Shown here piece by piece: positions 37,041 to 46,418 of a DNA stretch of 64,000 nucleotides. The notes below the pieces were generated by a model, which was given only the letters and a program-made list of their open reading frames with translations, did not search any database and had not been told where the DNA came from. Position numbers and translations under genes: made by a program. The stretch comes from Symsagittifera roscoffensis (taxonomy: Eukaryota > Xenacoelomorpha > Acoela > Convolutidae): the NCBI RefSeq assembly GCF_963678635.1, contig NC_087063.1:73803617-73867616 (forward strand). Direction: 5' to 3'. Numbering within the stretch: the stretch's first letter is position 1; each line of letters starts with the position of its first letter.

Positions 37041-37733
37041 CGCAAAAAAGCTGTTTTGGAACTGATCCTTTTGCTGTTATAAAACCAGAGACAAAAGAGT
37101 AAAATATGGCAAAAATCCAAATGCTTTCTCAATGCTTTGACCTTTTCACTTAATACAATGCTTTGATCTTTTAAGCTTCACAGTCAATTAATGTACCATT
37201 AAAATTTACCTTGCGACCTATTTGTTTGTAGATTCCACCACGTTGGAAAGTTGAGTTCTAGTTTCAAGACTTATTTTTCTATTGCCCAGTGTGTTAAACG
37301 TAGAATTGAGCATCTTAATGGATGTGTTTTTCTTTTCCCAATTTTGTCTACCTCAAAAACAAATCTTGTACAAGATCAAGTGTGGTAACATATTGAAACC
37401 CTTTCAGCCGTCATTTGGAATTCCCCAAATTTATTTTAATTTTTATTTTAAGAATTGGTATCAAAGCTATAAAAATCTCTCAAACTACAATTAATTGCCT
37501 ATTTTAATGGTTAGTTTTCAAAAAAAAACATTATGTAAAGGTGAAAAAAATGATGCTTTTTGAAAAAGAAGTGATTTTTGTATTTTTTTTAAAACAATTT
37601 TTGAATTTTTTTTCTTTAATTATGGTTGGCAAATTATGGAGTTAATTGCACATCAACCGGTGTTGGAATATCATGGCCTCCTATTAAAGTTTATCATTGG
37701 TTCAAATCAATTTTTGATGAAAGGGAACTGGAA
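37041..37733. other. Left flank of the BEL element, no gene
   Basis: AT-rich DNA with a CCTTTCAGCCGTCATTTGGA segment at 37400 that resembles the repeat at 28720. Confidence 0.45.
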
Positions 37734-37738
37734 CTTAC
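37734..37738. repeat. Target site duplication CTTAC (left) of the BEL element
   Basis: CTTAC directly precedes the TG start of the low-coordinate LTR. The same five bases follow the CA end of the other LTR at 46901-46905. Five-base duplications are usual for BEL/Pao elements. Confidence 0.85.
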
Positions 37739-38219
37739 TGTGCGCGCCAATCTCCACACTTCGTACTAAAATCTGTTTTCAAACACTTGAATTAACGAGT
37801 ATTTTATCGGGAAAATAACTCTGGAAATTTCGTAATACAATGATATTTTTAACAAACTTTTTTATTGTTAACATCGGTAACATCGGCCACAAAAAACTGC
37901 ATAACTCAAAGCAAGCTGCAAAAAATGGCCAGTATTTGTCCTTGAGACAAATTGCTCTTTTTAAAGGTCAGCCTTAATCAAGGCTGAACCAAATTAGAGC
38001 GAAAAGACGGTTAAAATCGGTTTTGGGGGGATCGAACCTGGTTACGGAGCATCCCATCAAGTTCGGTGCATATTCGAGTTCTAGAAAGGAAATGACCTAG
38101 TCGGGATTCGAACCGGCGCCGAACCCGCCGGGACGCACCATGTATACGCTTGGCTACTGTCCCTGTATGCATTTACTTTATATGCATTTATACTATTGTT
38201 TTATATTTGCGCTGCAACA
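37739..38219 (-). repeat. 3' LTR of the BEL element
   Basis: Runs TGTGCGCGCC...GCTGCAACA on the plus strand; on the element's own strand it starts TGTTGCAGC and ends GCGCGCACA, the TG..CA form. It differs from the 5' LTR at 37912, 38027 and in a T-run near 38180. The last 19 coding bases of pol lie inside it. Confidence 0.93.
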
Positions 38220-39690
38220 TCCTCCACCCCTAAACAAGGAAGAACGGGAGCGAGCTTTACGGTCGGGCGGGTCAGTTCGCTCGTAACGGTCTTTATGTCG
38301 GCGGATCGCGCGCATCCGTCCTTGCCATAGTGCAGTCTTAGGATACGTGCGAGTGGATAATGTGCACGTGGAGTGTCAGGCTCTATGACCCAAACCAAGT
38401 CACCGGCTTTCAACTTAACGTCTGACTGGTTGTGCCACTTTGCCCTCCTATTGAGGGAAGGAACGTATTCCCGCATCCACCGTATCCATATTGCGTTAGC
38501 GTATGATTGCGCTCTGGCAAACCGCTTCTTATGGTCGAAGTTTTCTTTGAAACTTAGCGACGGGAAGCTAGCTGCGCTGTGACCGAGAATGAAGTGATTC
38601 GGGGTGAGTGCCTGTAGGTCGTGCGGATCGGAACTGACCGGAGTGATCGGTCTTGCGTTAAGTAATTGTTCAACTAGGCAGAGCGTTGTTCCTAGAACTT
38701 CCTCAGTTAACCTCCTGTTGCCTAATATGTCGTACAACACTCGCTTAACACTTCTCACTAGCCGCTCCCAGGCGCCACCGTGATGAGGGGCACTGGGCGG
38801 GTTAAACTTCCACCTAATGCATTTGTGGACGAAAACGGCCGGGGCGACTTTGTTCCAATTTTGGACACAGGATAGGAGCTCCTTTTAAGCACCAACAAAA
38901 TTCGTGCCATTGTCAGAAAGAATGGTTTTGGGGGTACCTCGCCTTGCAATAAATCGCTCTACGCCCATGACGCAGGAACTAGTATCGAGAGATGGAACCA
39001 ACTCGATGTGAACTGCTCGAGTCGTGAGGCAGGTAAATAGGAAACCCCATCTCTTTTCGGTACTTTGGCGTATTGGCACTTGAAACGGGCCAAAGTAATC
39101 AACACCTGTGTTGGAGAAGGGAGGCTGCTTGTAACCCAGTCTTTCAATCGGTAGGTCAGACATAATGGGCACAACTGTTTTTGCTTTGCGCTTACGGCAT
39201 GTTATGCAAGTCTTTTCGATGTTCCCAAGTAACCAGCGCAACTTCAGAACAATGTATTTCAACTGAACTACAGCACGCATGTAATCCAACCCCTGATGTG
39301 CATGTTGAAAGTGCATATGCCTAATCAACATATGAGCAACTCGGTGTCGACCATCCAGTATTATTGGATGTTTGCTATCAAAGTCGGTATCAACAAGACG
39401 GCTGATACGTCCAGTTGAACGCAGGATGCCAGCTGGGCCGATGAACAGAGAATATTTAGCAATCCGACTTTTCTTTGTTATCAGTTTATCGGACTGAACT
39501 ATTTTCACTTCGGCAGGAAATGATTCGGACTGAGCAAGATAAATGAGCTTCTGCTCGGCAATATCTAACTCGGACGGGTCGGTTATTTCAAGCGTTTTTG
39601 TACGGAAGTGTTTATGCGATGGTAGCACACGAAGCATAAACGCTAAAACACGTTTGTACTTTACAATTGAGCTGAATTTATCCCAATTTT
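38201..39690 (-). pseudogene. BEL integrase, broken
   Basis: The frame opens near 39690 and is entered by a frameshift from the RNase H segment. Motifs in order: an H2C2 zinc-binding part (HMHFQHAHQG ... CITCRKRK), the first catalytic Asp in GVDYFGPF, the second in LSDNGTNFVGA, an in-frame TAA at 38885-38887, the catalytic Glu in GAWERLVRSVK, and a C-terminal part with GDLVWVIE. Integrase inserts the cDNA into the genome. The stop falls between the second Asp and the Glu, so the catalytic triad cannot be made in one chain without readthrough. The frame ends at 38201, past the PPT and inside the 3' LTR. Confidence 0.88.
38220..38230 (-). promoter_or_regulatory. Polypurine tract
   Basis: On the element strand GGGGTGGAGGA lies directly against the TG of the 3' LTR. 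It should prime plus-strand DNA synthesis. It also encodes residues near the pol C-terminus. Confidence 0.8.
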
Positions 39691-40584
39691 TAAGCAGTCG
39701 GATCGACGACGCTTTCTCAGATGCAGTCTCAAGGCAGTCTCAAGGCATGTATCAATGTCACAGAGTGGGCCTTTTAATTGGATCTTTTTGATGACATCAG
39801 TGTTCGGCTTGAATGGCCAATCACATGTCCTCAATATACTAGGGCCTCTAACCCAGCTGCTATCCTTGAGGGCTTCCGAAGAAATCCCTCGTGTGCCGGT
39901 ATCAGCTGGGTTATCACCACTGAGTACATGATTCCATTGATCAATGGTGGTGGACTCCAAGATTTCACCAGTGCGGTTTCCAACAAACACAGGAAGTTTG
40001 TTGCACGAGTTAAGCCACTGGAGAACGGTGGTAGAATCAGTCCACATGAATACATTGCTTACTTTGAAAGTAAGCGCTTTCAAAATCTCTTCTTTGAGTC
40101 GAGTCGCAAGCAGAGCAGCCTGAAGCTCTAACTTGGGAATGGAGAGCATCTTCATAGGCGCTACACGGGCTTTCCCAAATACAAAAGCTAACTCGGTCTT
40201 TTGCGATTTAGCAAGTCGGGCTCGGAGAAACGATACGGCGCAAAAAACGTCCTGCGAACTATCACCGAACGTGTGAAGTTCACAGCGGTCGAACGGTTCG
40301 GTAAAGTAGCTACGAGGTATCGTCAGAGTACCTAATAGTGGAAGTCCTGAGTGCCAATCTAGAAATTGTTGTTTAATTTCCTCTGGGAGATCATCATCCC
40401 ACTTTTGACCACTGGTTCTCCATATGTCTTTTAGTAAAAGGCGCGCTTTCACAGTATATGGAGCTACCAGTCCTATTGGATCAAAAACTGAGGAAACAAA
40501 ACTCAACACGGTGCGTTGAGTAATTGCTTTATCTAGTGGTCGATCAACACCTCTACTTACTACTAGGGTATCTTTTACATGATC
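39661..40584 (-). pseudogene. BEL RNase H region (peptidase A17-like segment)
   Basis: Open from just after an in-frame TGA at 40585-40587 to a stop at 39661. It contains FDPIGLVAPY, the conserved BEL/Pao block after RT, then HTFGDSSQD, SIPKLELQAALLA, WTDSTTVLQWL and NPADTGTRG, which match the D-E-D-D acidic residues of retroelement RNase H. The enzyme removes RNA from RNA:DNA hybrids. A frameshift near 39690 separates it from integrase. The stop in front of it lies within a conserved block, so it is probably a recent nonsense change. Confidence 0.88.
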
Positions 40585-41453
40585 TCAACTGAGACCAAGA
40601 ACATGCGACGATTGGTCTGGACTCTTACAAATATCCTTAACTGACGGGTTGGACTCACGGTTGTCCGGATTAAGAGCGGTTGTAACTTCGGGTACATTGC
40701 TAACAAACTTTGTCAGGTTAAACCCACCTAATTTGAGCATTGCGACTAAGTCTTTACTTAGGCTAAGAGCGTCAGCGGTATTTTCGAACGAGTCAAGATA
40801 GTCGTCCATGTAAAACTTCTGGACAACGGCTGAAGCGGCTTCGGGTATTCAGCTTGATTATCAGAAGCAGTTTTTTGTAGCGCGCAATTCGCACAAGTTG
40901 GCGAATCACGAGCGCCAAAAATATGACGGGTGTATTGGTGAACCACCACACTTGAAGTGGGGTCCTCCCGCCACAAAAAACGGAGAGACGGTTGATCTCG
41001 CGCAAGTACTCCAACTTGTAAGAACATACCTTCTATGTCCGCTGAGACGGCGTACTTGTGTTGACGGAACCTCAACAGTACAAAAATAAGATTTTGAAGG
41101 AGATACGGGCCAACCAAGAGAGATCTAAGGAAGTGCCATGAAATTTGGATGCTCCATTGAGCACACGGCGCACCTTGCCGGGTTTGTTCGGGTTCAAAAC
41201 CGGATGGTGTGGAAGATACCACTCACGTTCGGCTCGTGAGCTGGGATCGTGCGGGTTGACGGTTATGACATATCCTTTACTTATATCTTCTCTGATTGTT
41301 TCGGTATACTTCTCGCGAAGTAACGGATCTCTATCTAATCTTTTCTCTAACGACTTTAATTGGGCTAATGAAGAATAATAATTGTTAGGCAAGCTAACAT
41401 CATTATCACTCCACAGCATCGGTACAGTTTAACGCTCAGCATCGTGAACGGTT
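40585..41453 (-). pseudogene. BEL reverse transcriptase, frameshifted
   Basis: Three consecutive frames carry the enzyme. First (41419-41160): LPNNYYSSLAQLKSLEKRL and WYLPHHPVLNPNKPGKVRRV. Second (about 41160-40850): LLVGPYLLQNLI, the motif A segment SADIEGMF and motif B FGARDSPTCANCALQ. Third (40830-40588): motif C YMDDYLDS and LKLGGFNLTKFVSN. The shifts fall near 41160 and 40850, and a TAA lies near 41430 at the protease/RT junction. The three palm motifs are preserved as words but cannot be made in one chain. It would copy element RNA into DNA in cytoplasmic particles. Confidence 0.9.
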
Positions 41454-42515
41454 TCAGTTTTTAGGATCGACAAAGCACGCTTGTCTGCGCCGGAACGGGC
41501 ATCTACTTGCTTGAACACCATACGACTCTAACTCATACCAAGTTTTGATTTGGTCGGTCAGAGAAGTATCGTCCGTGACGCAGTTAAAGGAAGAAGAATT
41601 TAAGGACGAACGATCAGGAGATGGAACACTAATGACCCAACCTATCGGAAGTCGGACGGCGCACGGTGAGTCAAGTTCATCTCCAAAGACATGTTTGAGG
41701 GGTCTTATCGCATGATAGAAGTCCTGTCCTATAACTATCTCAATCTCTTTGTAATTATACGCAGTCGTCTTTAACGGGGCTAGTTGCGGGTATTTGACCT
41801 GCAATTCGGAAACGTTTATAACATCGGGTCCTATATACATGTTGTGCTTAACGAAAGCGACAAACGAAAACGAAAATTCACTTTCATTGGGCTTTGCGGA
41901 AACTTTCAAGTGAACTCGTTGAGTTTTAGATACCTTGGCTGAGTTAAAACCATCGGTCGTAACATTTACGGGCGTGCCAACTAATTTCAGACGTTCAACG
42001 AGTGCCGCGGAAACCCAAGAATGAGTGGAACCGGTGTCACAAAGTGCTAGTGCATTCGAATTTTCCGAACCAGAGGACACATCTACCAACGCAACGGGAA
42101 GAATACCTTTTGCAGTTCCCTCACAAGGTTTAACACAAGCTGCGTTGTTTGCAGAAGTAGTGTTTGTATTAGTTTGAGTCGATGGTGATCGGTCGGCCTC
42201 TTTGGGCGGGAAAACTTTCTCGGCTCCATGAAGAAGCACATTGTGAGTGCTCTCACAGTCCTGTTTTGGGCATTTTCTTGCCTTTTGGCACTTTCGGAAG
42301 GTATGGTTGCCTTGTAAACAAGAAAAACAGAGCTTTTGTTCTGCTACATATTTAGCCCTTTGTGTTGCGTTTTTCTCTTTGAACACGGAACAGTTCCAGA
42401 GTGCATGCTGCCCTTTGCATAGCGAGCATGGAGGAAACCTTGTCTTTTCTCTACTTTTCTCATCCTTAGAACTTACCTTAGTGTTACCTGCAAGCACTTT
42501 TGTAACTACTTTTTG
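41454..42515 (-). pseudogene. BEL zinc-knuckle and aspartic protease region
   Basis: In the same frame as gag, starting right after the gag stop. Three zinc-binding words are visible: CSLCKGQHALWNC, CFSCLQGNHTFRKC (CX2CX4HX4C) and CPKQDCESTHNVLLH. After a Ser/Thr-rich linker comes ALCDTGSTHSW, the DTG active site of a retropepsin-type protease, then YKEIEIVIGQDFYHA and RLPIGWVISV, typical of BEL/Pao. Zinc knuckles bind element RNA and the protease matures Gag-Pol. A one-base shift near 41505 takes the frame out of register before the stop at 41454. Confidence 0.88.
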
Positions 42516-44852
42516 TTAAACTGGCTGCTCGACTTTCACTAAAGATTTCAATCGCTCATGGCCTTCTGCCTTATTCTTAAGCCAATCGTTGAAGTCTAGC
42601 AATGTTAATCGCTGCCAATGTTGTCTAACAGTATGCATGGACCATGCCTCTTTTAGATTTGGAGGAAGCTTACTGACGGCTTGATTTAATAGGTTCACAC
42701 TTTTCAAGTCGTCATTGAACGACAAAGACCTAAAAACAGCTACGAGCCCAGAAATCACCGCAGAAAAACTTATAACATGGTCAGAGTTGTGCATCTTCAA
42801 TGCGGGAAAATTCTTCAACTTATCCAAATGTGCACCAACTACAACATGAGGCTCATCAAACTTTCTCTGGAGAGTTGCTAGAGCATCCTTATACAACACT
42901 CCACTGTAGCCGTATTCCGCAATTGCACTCTTGGCTTTGTCTTTAACGTGCGTTTTCAGATATTTGAGTTTTTCATCATCAGTTAGCATAGCCGAATCAA
43001 CTGTTGCTTGGAACTGCCCGAACCATTCATACCAGTTAAGTGCTTCTCCATCAAACACTTCCAAGTTCAACTCCGGTAGACGGTCTTTGCGGCTATGCAG
43101 AATGATATCTGCTAACTCTCTCGCCGAGATGGGTTGTTCGCTATTAGGCACGAAAGACGGGCCCGTAGTGGGCGCAGGATATGTAGGTGGATAACCTTGA
43201 TGCGCTGTTTCAACAACTGGATGAGTTTGCGGCTGGGTGTAATACACAGTCCCAAAACTTGTATAAGGAACTACGGTGTTTGGTGGAACAACAGGAGTTG
43301 TCACTGAGGAAACGTTTGAGGGCGGTGCGCAGTATTGAGGAACTGGCATCGTTTGCGCAGTCGCGGCAGGTCTCCACAAACTGCTATACGGGTTATAGTG
43401 TTCACTTGAGAAACTTGTTGGGTTGTTTGGAACATTTATAGGTTGATTGGATGGCGCTGCAGGCGCCTGATACCCAGTTGAAACGGGGCCGGAATGTGGC
43501 TGACTGACCGGAAGCAAAGAGGGAATAGGAACGGTTGACGGGACAAATGGTTGAATAATCGGAAGCGAAATGGGAATCGGAACGGTTAATGGAGGAACAA
43601 AAGGTTGACTCGCCGGAAGCGAAACTGGATTAGTAACGGTCGACACAGAAGGCGGTGCCACATTAATGGTGGGATTACCAAAGGGCATTGAAGCGGGAAT
43701 GCTACCACTTGCTTGTGGTATCAGATTTTGATTTTGCGAAACTTCAGCATGAGATGTTGAAGCTAAGTGTGGAGTAACAAAGTTTGAGCTGGAGGCAACG
43801 AACTGTGGTAAACTAGATGGGTTCTCGATTGAGTGCAATGACAGACGCGATTGGACCAAACTTGATCTCTGAGCCTGAATTCGATTCCTATTGTGGCCTC
43901 CCGGTTCACTGTATGTGGTTTGACCAGCGTTGACGACGGCACCCCCGCTGACGACGGCACCAACCCCTTGCAAAACATCAGTAGCAATCAAAGTGGAACT
44001 CTCGACTACTGGATGACTTTGCTCTGAGCTTGCAACAACTTCGGCCTGCTCTTGCTCAGTGACAACGTTTTCTACCCATTGTTCAGTACGTTGTGGGTCA
44101 ACATGTGTTACGCTAGCATTTCCTATCTTCTCACTTGCTGCAGAAAGCTCTTCTTCCAACTCGAATTCCTTTAACTCAATTTCAGCCAGTTTCTTGCGGT
44201 GTACCTCAGCTAGTTCTTCCAACTCTAAACTTCCTTGCTGTTCTTTTATTTTATTTTGCTGCGCTTTCAACTTCAATGACACCTTTGCTTCTCTCTCAAG
44301 TTCCTCTTGCTGCTTCTTCAAAACCAACAAATCTCGCCTCTTCTCAGTTGATGTTTTTGACTGCGCGACGGTATAGCGACTGGATTTATGCGAACCTGAT
44401 TTATGATGTCGACTACTGTACCGCGACACCTTAGAGCGCGCATCTGCTTCATGTGAATCTTGTGGTTGTGTTGTTACGATCGTACTTAACGATTCTGCAA
44501 CATTGTCAAGCTCTGTTTCCTCAGGTTCAACGTTTAAGCCAGCTTTATATGATGCAGCCTTCTGTAAAACTGTATCGTTTCTTGATGTAACCGTATGAAG
44601 CCACATATCCTGCGCTGGTATCAATTTATCAGGATCAACACTTTTAGAAGCTAACTTAATCAATTCCTCATTTATTTCAACTGCAGTCTCTATCAGGCTC
44701 TTGCAATTCTGAATCTGAGTGTCAATCTTTGATGAGCGACTCTGACTTTCAATGTTCTCAATTATAATTTCATGGCACTTGTACAGTTCATTTTCAAGCT
44801 TGGTTCGCTTCGCAAATAACCTTTGAACCCTCTTCTGAAAGTTCTCATCCAT
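42516..44852 (-). CDS. gag: BEL Gag-like protein, 778 residues
   Basis: The only long intact frame of the element; it starts at the first ATG after the leader. Residues about 1-60 and 165-250 are Lys/Glu/Leu-rich and likely coiled coils. About 350-590 is Pro/Ser-rich with repeats of the type PISLPxxQPFVP. About 605-775 matches the DUF1759-type capsid-like domain of BEL/Pao (LPELNLEVFDGEALNWYEWF, then LTDDEKLKYLKTHVK). Gag forms the particle in which reverse transcription occurs. The zinc knuckles follow the terminal TAA in the same frame with no other break, so the stop may be bypassed by readthrough or may be a mutation. Confidence 0.88.
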   Translation of the reverse strand: MDENFQKRVQRLFAKRTKLENELYKCHEIIIENIESQSRSSKIDTQIQNCKSLIETAVEINEELIKLASKSVDPDKLIPAQDMWLHTVTSRNDTVLQKAASYKAGLNVEPEETELDNVAESLSTIVTTQPQDSHEADARSKVSRYSSRHHKSGSHKSSRYTVAQSKTSTEKRRDLLVLKKQQEELEREAKVSLKLKAQQNKIKEQQGSLELEELAEVHRKKLAEIELKEFELEEELSAASEKIGNASVTHVDPQRTEQWVENVVTEQEQAEVVASSEQSHPVVESSTLIATDVLQGVGAVVSGGAVVNAGQTTYSEPGGHNRNRIQAQRSSLVQSRLSLHSIENPSSLPQFVASSSNFVTPHLASTSHAEVSQNQNLIPQASGSIPASMPFGNPTINVAPPSVSTVTNPVSLPASQPFVPPLTVPIPISLPIIQPFVPSTVPIPSLLPVSQPHSGPVSTGYQAPAAPSNQPINVPNNPTSFSSEHYNPYSSLWRPAATAQTMPVPQYCAPPSNVSSVTTPVVPPNTVVPYTSFGTVYYTQPQTHPVVETAHQGYPPTYPAPTTGPSFVPNSEQPISARELADIILHSRKDRLPELNLEVFDGEALNWYEWFGQFQATVDSAMLTDDEKLKYLKTHVKDKAKSAIAEYGYSGVLYKDALATLQRKFDEPHVVVGAHLDKLKNFPALKMHNSDHVISFSAVISGLVAVFRSLSFNDDLKSVNLLNQAVSKLPPNLKEAWSMHTVRQHWQRLTLLDFNDWLKNKAEGHERLKSLVKVEQPV

Positions 44853-44938
44853 GGCTCTAGGGTCTATACTTAACTCAAACTATACTTAACGGTTATCGGG
44901 CGTTTGCGGGGCGATTCGGAACGGTTTTCGGTGAGTAA

Positions 44939-45460
44939 AGTTACCAATGGGGCTGGGGATTAAGTAAGTCGGTTGATATCAAACAACACACACTGAGTAA
45001 ACCTGAGGATGAATAAAACCAATTTAACTTACTTAATATCACCTCCCTGACCACTTAGGATGATGTTACGGCGTACGAAATTTGTTGAACGGTCGTACGA
45101 CGGTGCGTCACTACTAATCGGCTAGTAGCTCGACGAATTACCAAGAGGTTTGGGAATTAAGCAAGTCGGTTGAAAACCAACAACACACGCGGAGCAAACC
45201 TGAGGATAAAAGACAACAACTTAACTTGCTTAATTTTACCACTTAGTCCATCGTTCCGGACCACTTAGTCAGTCGTTGCGAAACGAATGTTTTGAAAAAC
45301 GAACGGATGCAAACAGGTATCAAGTCGTTGTAAACCTTAAGTTTACCAATGGGGTTGGAGAATCAGGCAAATCGGTTAAGTTCCAACAACACACGCGGAA
45401 AAAACCTGAGGATGAAAAAACTCAACTTAATTTGCCTGATATTTCGCTACCAGACCACTT
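44939..45460 (-). repeat. Three tandem covarying hairpin units in the BEL leader
   Basis: Perfect inverted arms: ATTAAGTAAGT 44959-44969 with ACTTACTTAAT 45027-45037; AATTAAGCAAGT 45155-45166 with ACTTGCTTAATT 45224-45235; ATCAGGCAAAT 45362-45372 with ATTTGCCTGAT 45430-45440. Every loop is exactly 57 bases and begins CGGTT, with AACAACACAC and AAACCTGAGGAT inside. Arm sequences differ between copies at four positions, and every change is matched on the other arm. Periods are 196 and 207. Confidence 0.88.
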
Positions 45461-45949
45461 ACCATAAGGTTGGTGTCATGTTACAGCACAGTTTCGCAGA
45501 ATTAGGGACGTTTTGACGATTTTTTGGAAATTTCTTACTTTTTTCCCAAAATTTTTTGGAAATTTTTGGTCAGCAGGTTCGAGTCGTAAACCAACCCAAA
45601 AAAACTAGTCTAGTACCCCTTGTCTATGATCCGATTTCTTGGATTTTCAATCCGTTCACAATTACCCAAATTTTTGTGGTATCGGGAAAATTACCACTTG
45701 TAGCTTGCTTTGAGTTGGGATACACAACAAAACACCGTATGTAATTTTATTGCACAAAAAAGTTTATAAAGATTAGACTAGTCTTACAGTTTTTGACGGT
45801 TTTGGAGATTGGGCGGTCACCGGGAAAAAGCCAAAAACTTTGGGTGTCGAGAAAAACACAGCTCCACAGCTCCACTTTGACCACAGGCCTCTCTTCCACC
45901 AGTCTGATCTTTCGCCAGACTGCTCTGTCGGCTCTTTTGGCTAATCGAA

Positions 45950-46215
45950 TTTCGGCCAACTGAGCCCTGGGCGAATTCGGCCAATTCTGCTAACTGCTCA
46001 CTATAACGACTTTCGGCTATTTGGACACTCGATCAACTGGACACTCGGCTAACTGGTCAATCCGCCAACTGGACAATCGGCCAACCGGACACTGGGGGGC
46101 CAACTGGAGACTCGAGACAATTAATATACTCGGCCAAATGCATTCGGGTCTTGTGTGAGGGAAAGATAGAAAGTGATGCAGTCGTCCAACTCGGCTAAGT
46201 GCACTCGGCCAACTG
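45950..46215 (-). repeat. GGCCAACTGGACACT-type short repeats in the BEL leader
   Basis: About a dozen imperfect copies of CGGCCAACTGGACACT, spaced roughly 15-20 bases in the dense part (TCGATCAACTGGACACTCGG, CGCCAACTGGACAATCGG, GGCCAACCGGACACTGGG and others). They lie close to the PBS. Present again in copy 2 at 47781-48046. Confidence 0.75.
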
Positions 46216-46396
46216 GTTGCTTAAAACTTTCGTATTTTTTTTGCCAATGAGAATATGCCGACGACTTTCGAACTCGGCCAACCTTCGAATACGAGAAGGT
46301 GACGACTTTTGAACAGCTTTGACTGAGTCACTGAGTCTCTTGTCGTGAAGAGAAAGACCTCGGTCCCTTGTGTCGACTTCGTGAGAAAAGACTCGA

Positions 46397-46414
46397 ATCC
46401 CTTGTGGGGCGCCA
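46397..46414 (-). promoter_or_regulatory. tRNA primer binding site
   Basis: On the element strand, four T's after the LTR end comes TGGCGCCCCACAAGGGAT, which begins with the TGG complementary to a tRNA CCA end. The first eight bases and the later TTCGA agree with my recollection of a lysine tRNA 3' end; positions between differ, so tRNA-Lys is a guess. A second copy is at 48228-48245. Confidence 0.65.
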
Positions 46415-46418
46415 AAAA

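Larger units (their letters stand above)
44853..46418 (-). other. BEL 5' leader (between 5' LTR and gag)
   Basis: A long, 1,566-base non-coding leader. From the PBS side toward gag it holds an array of GGCCAACTGGACA-like repeats (45950-46215), an AT-rich middle, and three hairpin units (44939-45460). Small frames here have no motif. Positions from 45633 upward are present again at 47464-49267. Confidence 0.8.

Noticed and set aside
39778-40131. 117-codon plus-strand frame and other plus frames over 38-45 kb
   Set aside because: They are antisense to clear BEL pol and gag domains.
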